Shown: positions 1 to 13,180, counted from the first letter of the stretch. The stretch is 64,000 nt of DNA from Rhodanobacter glycinis (GCF_900114325.1 NZ_FOSR01000001.1:327693-391692); one strand, 5' to 3'. The notes: generated by a model not told the origin, from the letters alone. Made by a program: numbers and translations.

Positions 1-212
1 AGCTGGCGCGGGATCACGCCGATGACCTTGCCACCGCCAGCCAGCACCGCGTCGGCGACAATGCCCATCAAGCCCACATTGCCGCCCCCGTAGACCAGCG
101 CAATGCCACGCTTCGCCATTTCGGCACCGAAGGCACGGGCCTGTTCGGCATACTCGGGATGCTTGCCGCTGCTGGAACCGCAGTAGACGCAGATGGCGGT
201 GGGTTGGGTCAT
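1..212 (-). CDS. LOG-family protein (TIGR00730 type), 3' end outside the window
   Basis: Reading leftward from an ATG at 212, about 70 codons are visible and the C-terminal part lies beyond base 1. The N-terminus reads [10 protein letters not shown] and then [18 protein letters not shown], a Rossmann-like nucleotide-binding fold with the YGGGxxGLMG segment typical of the LOG / lysine-decarboxylase-like family. Characterised members are nucleoside 5'-monophosphate phosphoribohydrolases (cytokinin-activating type). The PGGxGTxxE catalytic motif would lie in the missing part, so activity cannot be judged. The region downstream of lpd up to this start carries a long inverted repeat, so it is probably a separate transcript from the suc operon. 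Confidence 0.8.
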   Translation of the reverse strand, partial: MTQPTAICVYCGSSSGKHPEYAEQARAFGAEMAKRGIALVYGGGNVGLMGIVADAVLAGGGKVIGVIPRQ

Positions 213-219
213 AAGGCCA

Positions 220-372
220 GGAGTGAGTGGAGAGCAGTGAGAAGTGAGAGAGAGCGGCGCGGGGCGGTAGGAATGGTCAAGGTGATGGCGAGTGACGAGG
301 TGCGAGAGGGGGCGGGTGAAGCGGATGCTTGCTCTGGCTTTCTCTCACTTCTCACTCCTCTTCACTCACTCC
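220..372. repeat. 32-bp imperfect inverted repeat with an 88-nt loop
   Basis: Bases 220-251 and 341-372 are reverse complements apart from two positions. Both arms are built from GAGTGAG / GAAGTGAGAG words. It fills the gap between the LOG-family gene and the lpd stop codon. It could fold as a long stem in the suc operon 3' UTR, or be a dispersed Xanthomonad intergenic repeat. Confidence 0.75.
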
Positions 373-433
373 TGAAGAAGCACGGCCTGCCCATGTCGCC
401 ACAAGCAGGCCGCGTCGGTGGTGCAGCGGGCGA

Positions 434-1994
<1,561 letters not shown>

Positions 1995-2000
1995 AGGCGG

Positions 2001-3215
<1,215 letters not shown>

Positions 3216-3296
3216 AAATGACCCTTGGGTTTGTGCGCCCGTCCGTGAGCGCCGGAATCACGAAGCGGCCATCCTGGCCGCATTGTTCGAAGAAAC

Positions 3297-6131
3297 TTAT
3301 TCGGCGGAGTGATCGGTGCCGATCGGTGCGGTCAATGCCTGTTCGACCAGCGCGGCCTGTTCGGCATTATGCGTGTTCAGATGCCCCGCGGCCGGTGCCG
3401 GCGAACGTGCGCGGCCGGCATAAGACAAGCTGTGCTTGCTGCCGGTGCAGGCCTGCAGGTGGTGGCGGATCTGGAACCAGGCGCCCTGGTTCATCGGCTC
3501 TTCCTGGCACCAGATCACTTCCTTGGCGGACGGGTATTTGTCCAGCTCGGCGGAAACCTCGGTGCGCGGGAACGGATAGAGCTGCTCGACACGCACGATG
3601 GCCACATCCTTCAGCTCGCGCTTCTCGGCTTCCTCCAGCAGGTCGTAGTAGACCTTGCCGGAGCACAGCACTACGCGCTTGACCTTCTTCGCGGCCAGTT
3701 CGCGGTGCTCGCCGATCACCAGCTGGAAACTGCCCTTGGCCAGCTCGTCCAGCGAGGACACCGCCAGCTTGTGGCGCAGCAGCGACTTCGGCGTCATCAC
3801 GATCAGTGGTTTGCGCACATCGCGCAGCATCTGCCGGCGAATCATGTGGAAGTCTTGCGCCGGGGTGGTCGGCACGCAGACCTGCATGTTGTCGAACGCG
3901 CACAGTTGCAGGAAGCGTTCGAGGCGGGCGGAGGAATGTTCCGGACCCTGGCCTTCATAGCCGTGCGGCAGGAACAGCGCAAGGCCGCACAGGCGGTTCC
4001 ACTTCGCCTCGCCGGAGCTGATGAACTGGTCGATCACCACCTGGGCGCCATTGGCGAAGTCGCCGAACTGGCCTTCCCAGATGTTGAGCGTGTCGGGATC
4101 GGTGGTGGAATGGCCGTACTCGAAGGCCATCACCGCTTCCTCGCTGAGCAGCGAGTCGATCACTTCCACGTCCGCGCCGTCGCGCAGGGTGGCGAGCGGC
4201 ATGAAGGTGTGGCCGTCCTTCTGGTCATGCAGCACGGCATGGCGATGGAAGAAGGTGCCGCGACCGGAATCCTGGCCGACCAGGCGCAGATTGTGGCCGG
4301 CATCGATCAGGGTGGCGTAGGCCAGGTTTTCGGCAAAGCCCCAGTCGCCCGGCTGCTCGCCGTCGGCCATCTTCTTGCGGTCGCCGTAGATCTTGGCCAC
4401 GCGCGACTGCAGGGTCAGGTCGGCCGGGATCTCAAGCAGCTTGTTGGCCAGCTCGACCAGCTTCTTCTTCGGCACGCCGGTGTCGGTCTTGTCCGACAGC
4501 TTGCCCTTCTGGAAGCGTGCCCAGTCGATGTGGATATCGCGCTGCGGCGAGGCGTCCAGTTCGGTCATCGGCTCGCCGGCTTCGAGACGGTCGCGATAGG
4601 CATCGAACAGTTTCTGCACGTCGCCGTCGGCGATCACGCCTTCCTTCACCAGCTGCTGGCCGTACAGCTCGCGGGCCGGCGGGCGCTTCTTGATGATCTG
4701 GTACATCACTGGCTGCGTGGCCGACGGCTCGTCGGCCTCGTTGTGGCCGTGGCGGCGGTAGCAGACCAGATCGATCACCACGTCCTTGCGGAAGGTCTTG
4801 CGGAATTCGTAGGCGAGGCGGGTCACCTCGATCACCGCTTCCGGATCGTCGCCGTTCACGTGGAACACCGGCGCGTTGACCATCTTGGCCAGGTCGGTGC
4901 AATACATGGTCGAGCGCGCGTCCTGCGGGTTCGAGGTGGTGAAGCCCACCTGGTTGTTCACCACGATGTGCAGGCTGCCGCCGATCTTGAAGCCGCGGGC
5001 CTGCGACATGTTGAACAGTTCCATGTTCACGCCCTGACCGGCCAGTGCCGCATCGCCGTGCACCAGCACGGCCATCGACTGCTGGTGGGTGGCATCGTGG
5101 CGACGGATCTGCCGCGCATGCACCGAACCGGCCACCACCGGGTTGACGATTTCCAGGTGCGACGGATTGAACGCCAGCGCCACGTGCACGCCACCCTTCG
5201 GCGTCTTGACGTCGGCGGAGAAGCCCATGTGGTACTTCACGTCGCCGGAGTGGGCGGGGTCGTCGGGATGCTCGAAGCGGCCCTCGAATTCGTCGAACAG
5301 GGTCTTCGGCGGCTTGCCGAGGATGTTGACCAGCATGTTGAGGCGGCCGCGATGGGCCATGCCGATCACCAGTTCCTTGACGCCGTTGTCGCCCGCGGCG
5401 CGGACCACGTCGTCGATCATCGGGATCAGGCTGTCGCCGCCTTCCAGCGAGAAGCGCTTCTGGCCGACGTACTTGGTGTGCAGGTAGCGTTCCAGGCCGT
5501 CCGCCGCCGTCAGCTCCTCGAGCACGCGCTTCTTGCCAGCCGCGTCCAGTCCGGCGCTGCCGTTGGCCTGTTCGAGGCGGCTGTACACCCAGTTGCGCTG
5601 GGTATGGTCGCTGATGTGCATGAACTCGGCACCGACGGTGCCGGTGTAGACCTTCTTCAGACGGGCCCACAGCTCGCGCAACTTGAGGCGCTGGCCACCG
5701 CCGGCATAGGTGCCGCAATCGAACTCGGTATCGAGGTCGGCCTCGGTCAGGCCATGGAAGGCCAGGCCCAGGTCAGGCGGCGGCAGCCGCTCGGTGAGGC
5801 CCAGCGGATCGAGGTCGGCAGCCAGGTGGCCGCGCGAGCGGAACGCGGTAAGCAGGCGCAGCACGCCGGCTTGCTTGCGGGCATGCTCGTCGCTGACCGG
5901 CACCGCCACGCCGCGGCGTTGCTTCTGGGCAGCCTCGATACGCGCAATGGCCGCGGTGTGGGAAACATCTCCCGACTCGCGGCCCTTGAAGGTCTCGAAA
6001 TAGTGATTCCACTCGGCAGGGATCGATGCGGGATCGGCCAACCAGGCGTCATACAGGGATTCGACGTAATCGGCGTTGCCGCCAGCGAGTTGAGACGACT
6101 CAAAGAACTCGCGAATCAGATTTGTGCTCAC
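3297..6131 (-). CDS. sucA: 2-oxoglutarate dehydrogenase E1
   Basis: 944-residue thiamine-diphosphate-dependent E1 that decarboxylates 2-oxoglutarate and succinylates the lipoyl arm of SucB. The N-terminus has the E2-binding segment FFESSQLAGGNADYVESLY and PAEWNHYFE characteristic of OdhA/SucA. The central region contains GMAHRGRLNMLVNILGK and the ThDP-binding region around LVHGDAALAGQGV. The C-terminal transketolase-like part includes EPMNQGAW. The length is normal. Translation starts at a GTG (6131-6129), giving MSTNLIREFFE. First gene of sucA-sucB-lpd, with a TATAAT box about 75 bp upstream. Confidence 0.97.
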   Translation of the reverse strand: MSTNLIREFFESSQLAGGNADYVESLYDAWLADPASIPAEWNHYFETFKGRESGDVSHTAAIARIEAAQKQRRGVAVPVSDEHARKQAGVLRLLTAFRSRGHLAADLDPLGLTERLPPPDLGLAFHGLTEADLDTEFDCGTYAGGGQRLKLRELWARLKKVYTGTVGAEFMHISDHTQRNWVYSRLEQANGSAGLDAAGKKRVLEELTAADGLERYLHTKYVGQKRFSLEGGDSLIPMIDDVVRAAGDNGVKELVIGMAHRGRLNMLVNILGKPPKTLFDEFEGRFEHPDDPAHSGDVKYHMGFSADVKTPKGGVHVALAFNPSHLEIVNPVVAGSVHARQIRRHDATHQQSMAVLVHGDAALAGQGVNMELFNMSQARGFKIGGSLHIVVNNQVGFTTSNPQDARSTMYCTDLAKMVNAPVFHVNGDDPEAVIEVTRLAYEFRKTFRKDVVIDLVCYRRHGHNEADEPSATQPVMYQIIKKRPPARELYGQQLVKEGVIADGDVQKLFDAYRDRLEAGEPMTELDASPQRDIHIDWARFQKGKLSDKTDTGVPKKKLVELANKLLEIPADLTLQSRVAKIYGDRKKMADGEQPGDWGFAENLAYATLIDAGHNLRLVGQDSGRGTFFHRHAVLHDQKDGHTFMPLATLRDGADVEVIDSLLSEEAVMAFEYGHSTTDPDTLNIWEGQFGDFANGAQVVIDQFISSGEAKWNRLCGLALFLPHGYEGQGPEHSSARLERFLQLCAFDNMQVCVPTTPAQDFHMIRRQMLRDVRKPLIVMTPKSLLRHKLAVSSLDELAKGSFQLVIGEHRELAAKKVKRVVLCSGKVYYDLLEEAEKRELKDVAIVRVEQLYPFPRTEVSAELDKYPSAKEVIWCQEEPMNQGAWFQIRHHLQACTGSKHSLSYAGRARSPAPAAGHLNTHNAEQAALVEQALTAPIGTDHSAE

Positions 6132-6207
6132 GTCACCACCGGCAGGGAAGGGAGTCTTGCAGCGGACGGGTATGGGGAAAACGTACCGCTGGCGAAAAAT
6201 CCCGTTA

Positions 6208-6238
6208 ATTATAGCCCGGGGCTGCTGCGCCGCGGCAA
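6208..6238 (-). promoter_or_regulatory. Candidate sigma-70 promoter of the suc operon
   Basis: On the minus strand TTGCCG (6238-6233) and a perfect TATAAT (6213-6208) are separated by 19 bp, about 77 bp upstream of the sucA GTG. The -10 is strong and stands out in a GC-rich context. The 19-bp spacer is longer than ideal, so the -35 assignment is tentative. Confidence 0.5.
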
Positions 6239-6338
6239 CCCGGAGGAACGTCGAATGTCGTGCGGGAAGACCGGTTCAGACTGATCGGGGCCGATCTTGG
6301 TCGAAGACGGGTGGTCAAGCGAGAATCTTGCCGGTCTT

Positions 6339-6842
6339 TTACAAGTCCAGGGTCTGCAATTCGCGGGCCCGGATCGAGCGCTCCCATGTCTCGTCGAACC
6401 GCTGCCGCAGCGGAATCTGGGCAGCGCGGTCGCGGCGCGACGCACGGCCTTGCGGGCGCTCGGCATTGGGCAGGAACAGGTAGCCGCCGTTGTCGTTGAG
6501 CAAGCAGGCCGACGCGCAGTCGAGGTCGACCGGCTCCACCGGCGTGCGGATCTGCCAGATGCTGGGCAGGCGCTGTGCCAGTGCGATCAGCCGATGGCCG
6601 TCGCGCAAGGCCGCTGCCGGTTCGTGCAGCAGCAGGCGAATTTCCGCGCCCCGCCCGGCGGTGGCGATGCGGCGCAGTTCGGCCTGTTCCAGCGGGCTGG
6701 CGTAGATGTCGGGCGTCAACCGCGGCAGCTGGATGAACAGTTGCCGGCGGGTATCGGCCAGCAACTGCAGGCGTACCTCGGCCAGCGTGGCGCGGGTGTC
6801 CACGAGGGTGAAGCCGTCATCCGGGGCCGCCGGCGCGTTCAT
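6339..6842 (-). CDS. PLD-like hypothetical protein (DUF7931-like)
   Basis: 167 residues beginning MNAPAAPDDGFTLVD. The segment EIRLLLHEPAAALRDGHRLIALAQRLPS resembles the phospholipase-D-like fold of small proteins found beside cupin or acetyltransferase genes in Xanthomonads and pseudomonads, but no HxK(x)4D catalytic motif is visible, so it is probably non-enzymatic. The start codon overlaps the stop of the upstream hydroxylase gene (ATGA at 6842-6839), indicating translational coupling. Family assignment is from memory of the sequence pattern; the function is unknown. Confidence 0.6.
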   Translation of the reverse strand: MNAPAAPDDGFTLVDTRATLAEVRLQLLADTRRQLFIQLPRLTPDIYASPLEQAELRRIATAGRGAEIRLLLHEPAAALRDGHRLIALAQRLPSIWQIRTPVEPVDLDCASACLLNDNGGYLFLPNAERPQGRASRRDRAAQIPLRQRFDETWERSIRARELQTLDL

Positions 6843-8053
6843 CGGCGTCGTGGCTTGTGCAACACCAGGTGCCCGTCGTTCACCAGGCCCAGCAGCAGGG
6901 CCTGCCCGGTTTCCGTCAACGGCAGGGACGGGGTGAATATCCGGTGTTCGCATAGCTCCCGCGCCAAGGCCGGCGAGGTTGGCCAGGCCTGGCCGTTGGC
7001 ATATAGGGTGGCGTCGCCCTTGCCGCGGCTCCAAGCCATGCGCGACCAGGGATGTCGCAGCAGTTGCGCGCCATCCTGCAGACGCCTGGCCAGGGCCGGG
7101 GCGCTCAGGGGCTTGGCGACGGGGGCCGGCGTCTGCGCATTGCGGTAGCGGGTGATGAAGCGGCCGAACCAGTCGCGCAGCGTGGCATCGTCGAGTGCGG
7201 CCGCAAACGGCAGCGCGGTTTTCAGCCGGCCCAGCGCGGCCTTGTCGATTTCCCCGCCGGCCTTGGCCGGGGTGAGATCAGGGTCGGCATAACGCTGGTC
7301 TTCATCCAGACGTTCGGCAAGGTAGTCGGCCAGGTCGCCGGTGAGCTCGGCTTGCGAGGGCGCGCGCATGCCGACCGAAAATGTCATGCAGGGACCGCCG
7401 AAGGCCACGCCATCGTGCGCAATGCCCGGCGGCAGGTACAGCATGTCACCCGGCTCCAGCAGCCATTCGTGGGTGGGCTCGAAGTGCGCGAGCTGTTTCA
7501 GCTCCACGTCGGGGCGGACATCCTTCGGTGCCTGCGGGTCGGTGCTGATCGCCCAGTGCCGCTGGCCCAGTCCCTGCAGCAGGAACACATCGTACTGGTC
7601 GACATGGGCGCCCACGCCACCGCCCGGCTCGGCATAGGAAATCATGATGTCGTCGACACGCCAGCTGGGCAGGAAGGCAAACGGTTCCAGCAGCGCGGCG
7701 ACGTCGGCGTCCCATTTGTCCACGTCCTGCACCAGCAGGGTCCAGTTCGCGTCTCCGGTGTTGGCGAAGTCGGCTTCGGCAAGTGGGCCGCTTTTCACCT
7801 GCCAGCGTTCGCGCTTTTCATCGTGCCGGATCAGGCGCGCGAGCACGCCGTCCTCGCAGGCCAGACCGGCCAGGTCGTTCGGTTCGATCGGTGGCGTGAA
7901 ATCCGGAAACGCGTTGCGGATCAGCAGCGGGCGCTTCTGCCAGTAATCGCGCAGGAATTGCGTGGGCGACATGCCGAGCGGCAGCCGGGCGGAACCGTGG
8001 ACCTCGATGGGTACGGACTTGCGGGAAGTGGATGCGATAGCCATGCGCGGCAT
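6839..8053 (-). CDS. roxA: JmjC/cupin-type ribosomal protein L16 arginine hydroxylase
   Basis: 404-residue 2-oxoglutarate/Fe(II) oxygenase of the YcfD/RoxA family. After MSPTQFLRDYWQKRPLLIRNAF, the family's opening signature, the JmjC core shows GGGVGAHVDQYDVFLLQ, providing the HxD iron ligands, and the distal His in LPPGIAHDGVAFG. A winged-helix-like C-terminal half follows, as in YcfD. E. coli YcfD hydroxylates an arginine of ribosomal protein L16, and the same substrate is inferred here. The ORF opens with MPRMAIAS, and MAIAS (8044) is an alternative start. It is followed without gap by the PLD-like gene. Confidence 0.9.
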   Translation of the reverse strand: MPRMAIASTSRKSVPIEVHGSARLPLGMSPTQFLRDYWQKRPLLIRNAFPDFTPPIEPNDLAGLACEDGVLARLIRHDEKRERWQVKSGPLAEADFANTGDANWTLLVQDVDKWDADVAALLEPFAFLPSWRVDDIMISYAEPGGGVGAHVDQYDVFLLQGLGQRHWAISTDPQAPKDVRPDVELKQLAHFEPTHEWLLEPGDMLYLPPGIAHDGVAFGGPCMTFSVGMRAPSQAELTGDLADYLAERLDEDQRYADPDLTPAKAGGEIDKAALGRLKTALPFAAALDDATLRDWFGRFITRYRNAQTPAPVAKPLSAPALARRLQDGAQLLRHPWSRMAWSRGKGDATLYANGQAWPTSPALARELCEHRIFTPSLPLTETGQALLLGLVNDGHLVLHKPRRR

Positions 8054-8093
8054 TGTAGCCGCGAGCCATGACCGCGTGGCCTGAAGCCGGCGC

Positions 8094-8846
8094 TCAGCGC
8101 ATCAGGGCGATGGCGTTGTTCACGCCCAGTGCCAGCACGGTGAGGCCGGCCAGCAAGGTGGTGACGCGCGGCGGGATGCGCCGGACCAGCAGCGCACCGA
8201 CCGGTGCGGCAATCACGCCACCGGCGATCAGGCCGGCGATGACGCTGAGCTTGCCGGTACCCAGGGTCAGCAGGAAGCTGATGCTGGCGACCAGGCTGAC
8301 CACGCATTTGGCCAGGTGCACGCTGCCGATCACCCGGCGCGGCTCCATGCCGCGTGCTACCAGCGTGGTAACCGTCACCGCACTCCAGCCGCCGCCGCCG
8401 ATGGCGTCCAGGAAGCCGGCAACGAAGCCCAGTGGCGCGGTGCCCGGTGGCACGTCCGTGCGATGCGGCACGTTGCTGCGCAGGGTGCGCAACAGCAGGA
8501 AGATGCCGATCAGCAGCAGGTACGGGGTCAGCACGATGCGGATCCAGCGGGCCGGCAGATGCACCAGCAGCAATGAACCGATCAGTGCGCCGATGACGCC
8601 GGTGACCACCAGCGCCATGAACAACTTGCGGCGCACATTGCCGGCCCACAGGTGGCTGAGCCCGGAGGCTCCGCAGGTAAAGGTTTCGGTGTAGTGCACA
8701 CTGGCGCTGGCCATCGCCGGCGGCATGCCCAGGCTCATCAGCATGCCGGCCGAGGTCACGCCATAGGCCATGCCGAGGGCGCCGTCGACCAGCTGCGCGG
8801 CCGCGCCGACCGCGGCATAGGTGAGGAAATCCGCGAACTGGATCAA
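8094..8846 (-). CDS. TSUP / TauE-SafE family membrane transporter
   Basis: About 250 residues if translation starts at TTG 8846 (LIQFADFLTYAAVGAAAQLVDGALGMAYG). Longer in-frame starts would lie within or beyond the purB terminator hairpin and inside purB, so they were rejected. Seven to eight hydrophobic segments are visible, with the two TSUP repeat signatures (AAQLVDGALGMAYGVTSAG and AGFLDAIGGGGWSAV). Members export sulfite, sulfonates or other organic anions; the substrate here cannot be read from sequence. It lies directly downstream of purB. Confidence 0.85.
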   Translation of the reverse strand: MIQFADFLTYAAVGAAAQLVDGALGMAYGVTSAGMLMSLGMPPAMASASVHYTETFTCGASGLSHLWAGNVRRKLFMALVVTGVIGALIGSLLLVHLPARWIRIVLTPYLLLIGIFLLLRTLRSNVPHRTDVPPGTAPLGFVAGFLDAIGGGGWSAVTVTTLVARGMEPRRVIGSVHLAKCVVSLVASISFLLTLGTGKLSVIAGLIAGGVIAAPVGALLVRRIPPRVTTLLAGLTVLALGVNNAIALMR

Positions 8847-8849
8847 ACG

Positions 8850-8876
8850 GCCGCCCCCGGTTTTCCAGGGGGCGGC
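8850..8876 (-). terminator. Hairpin after purB
   Basis: A perfect 9-bp stem, GCCGCCCCC / GGGGGCGGC, with a 9-nt loop lies 28 bp past the purB stop. Only a short T-run (TTT) follows on the minus strand, so termination may be partial. The hairpin ends just before the TTG start of the TSUP gene and its G-rich arm may also serve as that gene's ribosome binding site. Confidence 0.55.
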
Positions 8877-8904
8877 AACACATGAGCGGGCGCGGTGGCC
8901 TTCA

Positions 8905-10341
<1,437 letters not shown>

Positions 10342-10462
10342 TTATTCCAAGGTGGCATCACCTCGCGACGGTTTCGCCACAGCGGCATGTCCGCCGATTT
10401 GTCGCCAGCTGAACGCCGGCGGGCCTATAGTTGGCCGGCTCCCTCCCCAAAGGACCCGTTTC

Positions 10463-11845
10463 ATGAGCCAGTTCCGCACTGAACACGACAGCATGGGCGA
10501 GCTGCAGGTGCCCGCCGATGCCCTGTACGGCGCGCAGACCCAGCGTGCCATCGACAACTTTCCGATTTCCGGCCTGCACCTGCCGCGCCCGTTCATCCGT
10601 GCGCTGGGCCTGGTCAAGGCGGCCGCAGCCGAATCGAACCTCGCGCTGGGCTATCTGAAGAAGGGCCAGGCCGCGGCGATCCGCAAGGCGGCCATGGCCG
10701 TGGCGGAAGGGCAATACGACGATCAGTTTCCGATCGACATCTTCCAGACCGGTTCGGGCACCAGCACCAACATGAATGCGAACGAGGTGATTGCCCACCT
10801 CGCGGCAAAGGCCGGCAGCAAGGTGCACCCGAACGACCACGTCAACTACGGGCAGAGCTCGAACGACGTGATTCCCACCACCATTCATGTCAGCGCCACG
10901 CTGGCCACGCACGAGCAATTGCTGCCCGCACTGAAGCATCTGAAAAAGGTCATCGACCAGCGCGCGCGACAACTGAAGAACACGCCCAAGACGGGCCGCA
11001 CCCACCTGATGGATGCGATGCCGATTACCTTCGGGCAGGAACTGTCCGGCTGGGCGGCGCAGATCGGTGCGGCGATCGAGCGCATCGAGGATGCGTTGAA
11101 GCGCATGCGGCGCCTGCCGCAGGGCGGCACGGCCGTGGGTACCGGCATCAATGCCGACCCGAAGTTCGGCCCGTCCATGGCGCGCGAGCTGAAGAAACTC
11201 ACCGGCGTGCGCTTCGAATCGGCCGACAACTATTTCGAGGGCATGGCCGGGCAGGATGCGGCGGTGGAACTGTCCGGCGCATTGAAGACGCTGGCCGTGG
11301 CCATGATGAAGATCTCCAACGACCTGCGCTGGATGAATTCCGGGCCGCTGGCAGGCCTCGGCGAGATCGAGCTGCCGGCGTTGCAGCCGGGGTCGTCGAT
11401 CATGCCGGGCAAGGTGAATCCGGTGATTCCCGAAGCCGCCGCAATGGTCGCCGCGCAGGTGATCGGCAACGACGCCGCGATCACCATCGCCGGCCAGTCC
11501 GGCAACTTCCAGCTCAACGTGATGCTGCCGCTGATCGCGCACAACCTGCTGCAATCCATCGGCATCCTCGCCAACGTCTCGCGCCTGCTCGCCGACAAGG
11601 CCATCGCCGGCTTCAAGGTCAACAAGGCGCGCGTCGACCAGGTGCTGGCGATGAACCCGATCCTGGTCACCGCGTTGAATCCGGTAATCGGCTACGAGAA
11701 GGGCGCGGCCACTGCCAAGCAGGCCTACAAGGAAAAGCGACCGATCATGGACGTGGCACTGGAAACCACCGGTTTGTCGAAAGCCGAGCTGAAGAAGCTG
11801 CTTGATCCGATGGCGCTGACCAAAGGCGGTATCCACGAAAGGTAA
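10463..11845 (+). CDS. fumC: Class II fumarate hydratase
   Basis: 460-residue iron-independent fumarase (fumarate to malate, TCA cycle). The start is ATG 10463, preceded by AAAGGA; this gives MSQFRTEHDSMGELQVP, the usual FumC opening. Signature regions are TGSGTSTNMNANEV, SSNDVIPTTIHV, TGRTHLMDAMP and the superfamily GSSIMPGKVNP. A TATAGT hexamer at 10426-10431 is a possible -10, but no convincing -35 is seen. A perfect 26-bp inverted repeat lies 10 bp past the stop. Confidence 0.97.
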   Translation: MSQFRTEHDSMGELQVPADALYGAQTQRAIDNFPISGLHLPRPFIRALGLVKAAAAESNLALGYLKKGQAAAIRKAAMAVAEGQYDDQFPIDIFQTGSGTSTNMNANEVIAHLAAKAGSKVHPNDHVNYGQSSNDVIPTTIHVSATLATHEQLLPALKHLKKVIDQRARQLKNTPKTGRTHLMDAMPITFGQELSGWAAQIGAAIERIEDALKRMRRLPQGGTAVGTGINADPKFGPSMARELKKLTGVRFESADNYFEGMAGQDAAVELSGALKTLAVAMMKISNDLRWMNSGPLAGLGEIELPALQPGSSIMPGKVNPVIPEAAAMVAAQVIGNDAAITIAGQSGNFQLNVMLPLIAHNLLQSIGILANVSRLLADKAIAGFKVNKARVDQVLAMNPILVTALNPVIGYEKGAATAKQAYKEKRPIMDVALETTGLSKAELKKLLDPMALTKGGIHER

Positions 11846-11855
11846 CAGCCGCGAC

Positions 11856-11929
11856 TGTAGGAGCCCACCTTGTGGGCGATGCTTTTCGTATGCCGAACGA
11901 GAACATCGCCCACAAGGTGGGCTCCTACA
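11856..11929. repeat. Perfect 26-bp inverted repeat, REP-like
   Basis: Arms 11856-11881 and 11904-11929 are exact reverse complements beginning TGTAGGAGCCCACC, and each arm is itself a smaller palindrome (GCCCAC / GTGGGC). TGTAGGAGC is the hallmark of the widespread REP family of pseudomonads and Xanthomonads. It sits between convergent genes (fumC and the DUF6326-like gene) and could terminate both. Confidence 0.85.
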
Positions 11930-12355
11930 TTATGCGATGGCCTGTCGGGGCCAACGCCATGCGTACCAGACAGCAAGCGATTGCAGTACGACTTCGATGG
12001 CGCTGAGAAAAATGTAAAAGGCCCATGAGCCAGGAATGGTCACCAGCACGATGGCGGTCAGAATCGCGCCGACGAGGATATTCAGCCAGCGGCTCAGTGC
12101 GGGCGGCAACACCAGCGACAGGAAAATCATCGCGGCCGGCACCGCGACGAGGATGGCGACGACAAGCAGCGACGCTTGACTGGTGGGTCCAAGCAAGCCT
12201 TGCCCGTTCAGGATGCCTTTGACGTCACCGGGTCGGTAAAGCCCAAGGAAGTCCCCATAGATGTAGCAGGACATGACGGATGCCCACAGCGCCGCCAGTT
12301 TGAATCTGACGTGTACCTTGACATCTTGCAGTGCCGTTCTGGTCGTCGCGTTCAT
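11930..12355 (-). CDS. Small four-helix membrane protein (DUF6326-like)
   Basis: 141 residues with about four hydrophobic helices (around residues 18-35, 63-83, 88-108 and 113-133). The segment YIYGDFLGLYRPG in the first helix region resembles the DUF6326 family of uncharacterised membrane proteins. No catalytic motif is visible. It lies 55 bp downstream of another small membrane protein gene in the same orientation and may be co-transcribed with it. Function unknown. Confidence 0.65.
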   Translation of the reverse strand: MNATTRTALQDVKVHVRFKLAALWASVMSCYIYGDFLGLYRPGDVKGILNGQGLLGPTSQASLLVVAILVAVPAAMIFLSLVLPPALSRWLNILVGAILTAIVLVTIPGSWAFYIFLSAIEVVLQSLAVWYAWRWPRQAIA

Positions 12356-12410
12356 CGCATCATCCCTGTGGTGAGAAAGATCAAGTAATCCGATGGGCGT
12401 TCAGCGCATG

Positions 12411-13127
12411 CTACGTGCTGGATTGCGCGGGCACATGGCTGCGCCGGAAACCACTGCGTGCGCCCATGATCAACAGCCACAGCATGAACACGACCTCACC
12501 GAACTGGATCGGCCAGGCGATGCTTGAGAGGGTGTCCTGAATCTGTGGAGATACTGCCCATGCAAAGCTTTGCATCACGTACGCCACGCCGTTGAGGATC
12601 AGCCAGTAGCCGAGTACTCGCGGCAGGAAACCGGAACGCAGCACCAGTGCGGCCAGCGGGAACAGCCACAACCCCCACAGGATTTCAGCGGCGCTGACTT
12701 CCTGGCCGTGCAGCTTGAGGAACAGCATCGCCAGTGCCTCGCGCTGGCCTTGGCTGAATACCGACAGAAAATCCGCGCCGTGCACCAGCAGTAGTGCGGC
12801 CGCGTCATTGAGCACGTTGAAGAAGTAGATTGCCGGGATCAGGATCCCGCTCACGATCACCAGCAGCATGGCCTGCTTGCGGTTCACTTCCTTGAACAAC
12901 CGGTAGAACGCCAGACCGAGGAAGATCTGGATGACACCGGTAAGCAGGTCGCTGAAGATGCCGAGCCGGAAAATCGTCTCGTGCGCGGCGATGTTGGCGG
13001 CCGTTGCGCTCGCGTTGCCGGTGACGAATAGCGCGTTTGGTATATAGACAAGCCGATAGGGCGCAATGAGCACGCATAGCAGGTAGATAAAGCCAGCGAT
13101 TCGCGCCTTTCTGTTGATCGAGGTCAT
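12411..13127 (-). CDS. DUF4386-like membrane protein
   Basis: 238 residues with about six transmembrane segments. The opening NRKARIAGFIYLLCVL, the IFSDLLTGVIQIFLGLAFYRLF stretch (in two parts), and a C-terminal half with GLWLFPLAALVLRSGFLPRVLG followed by GYWLILNGVAYV are the pattern of the DUF4386 family. No enzymatic motif is seen. It is separated from the lipoprotein gene upstream by a GC-rich hairpin, so it is probably a separate unit from the ABC operon. Function unknown. Confidence 0.75.
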   Translation of the reverse strand: MTSINRKARIAGFIYLLCVLIAPYRLVYIPNALFVTGNASATAANIAAHETIFRLGIFSDLLTGVIQIFLGLAFYRLFKEVNRKQAMLLVIVSGILIPAIYFFNVLNDAAALLLVHGADFLSVFSQGQREALAMLFLKLHGQEVSAAEILWGLWLFPLAALVLRSGFLPRVLGYWLILNGVAYVMQSFAWAVSPQIQDTLSSIAWPIQFGEVVFMLWLLIMGARSGFRRSHVPAQSST

Positions 13128-13151
13128 GCGTCGTCCCTGAGTGGATTGGAC

Positions 13152-13180
13152 TGCGGGCGCCCATTTGTCAGGCGCCCGCA
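13152..13180 (-). terminator. Hairpin ending the YtrA-type ABC operon
   Basis: A perfect 10-bp stem, TGCGGGCGCC / GGCGCCCGCA, with a 9-nt loop lies 9 bp past the lipoprotein stop. No T-run follows on the minus strand, so it may be a weak terminator or an mRNA 3'-end stabiliser. Confidence 0.5.

Noticed and set aside
3309-6284. 991-codon plus-strand ORF opposite sucA
   Set aside because: Complementary-strand artefact of high GC content; composition rich in His, Gln and Arg, and no motif; sucA is full length on the other strand.
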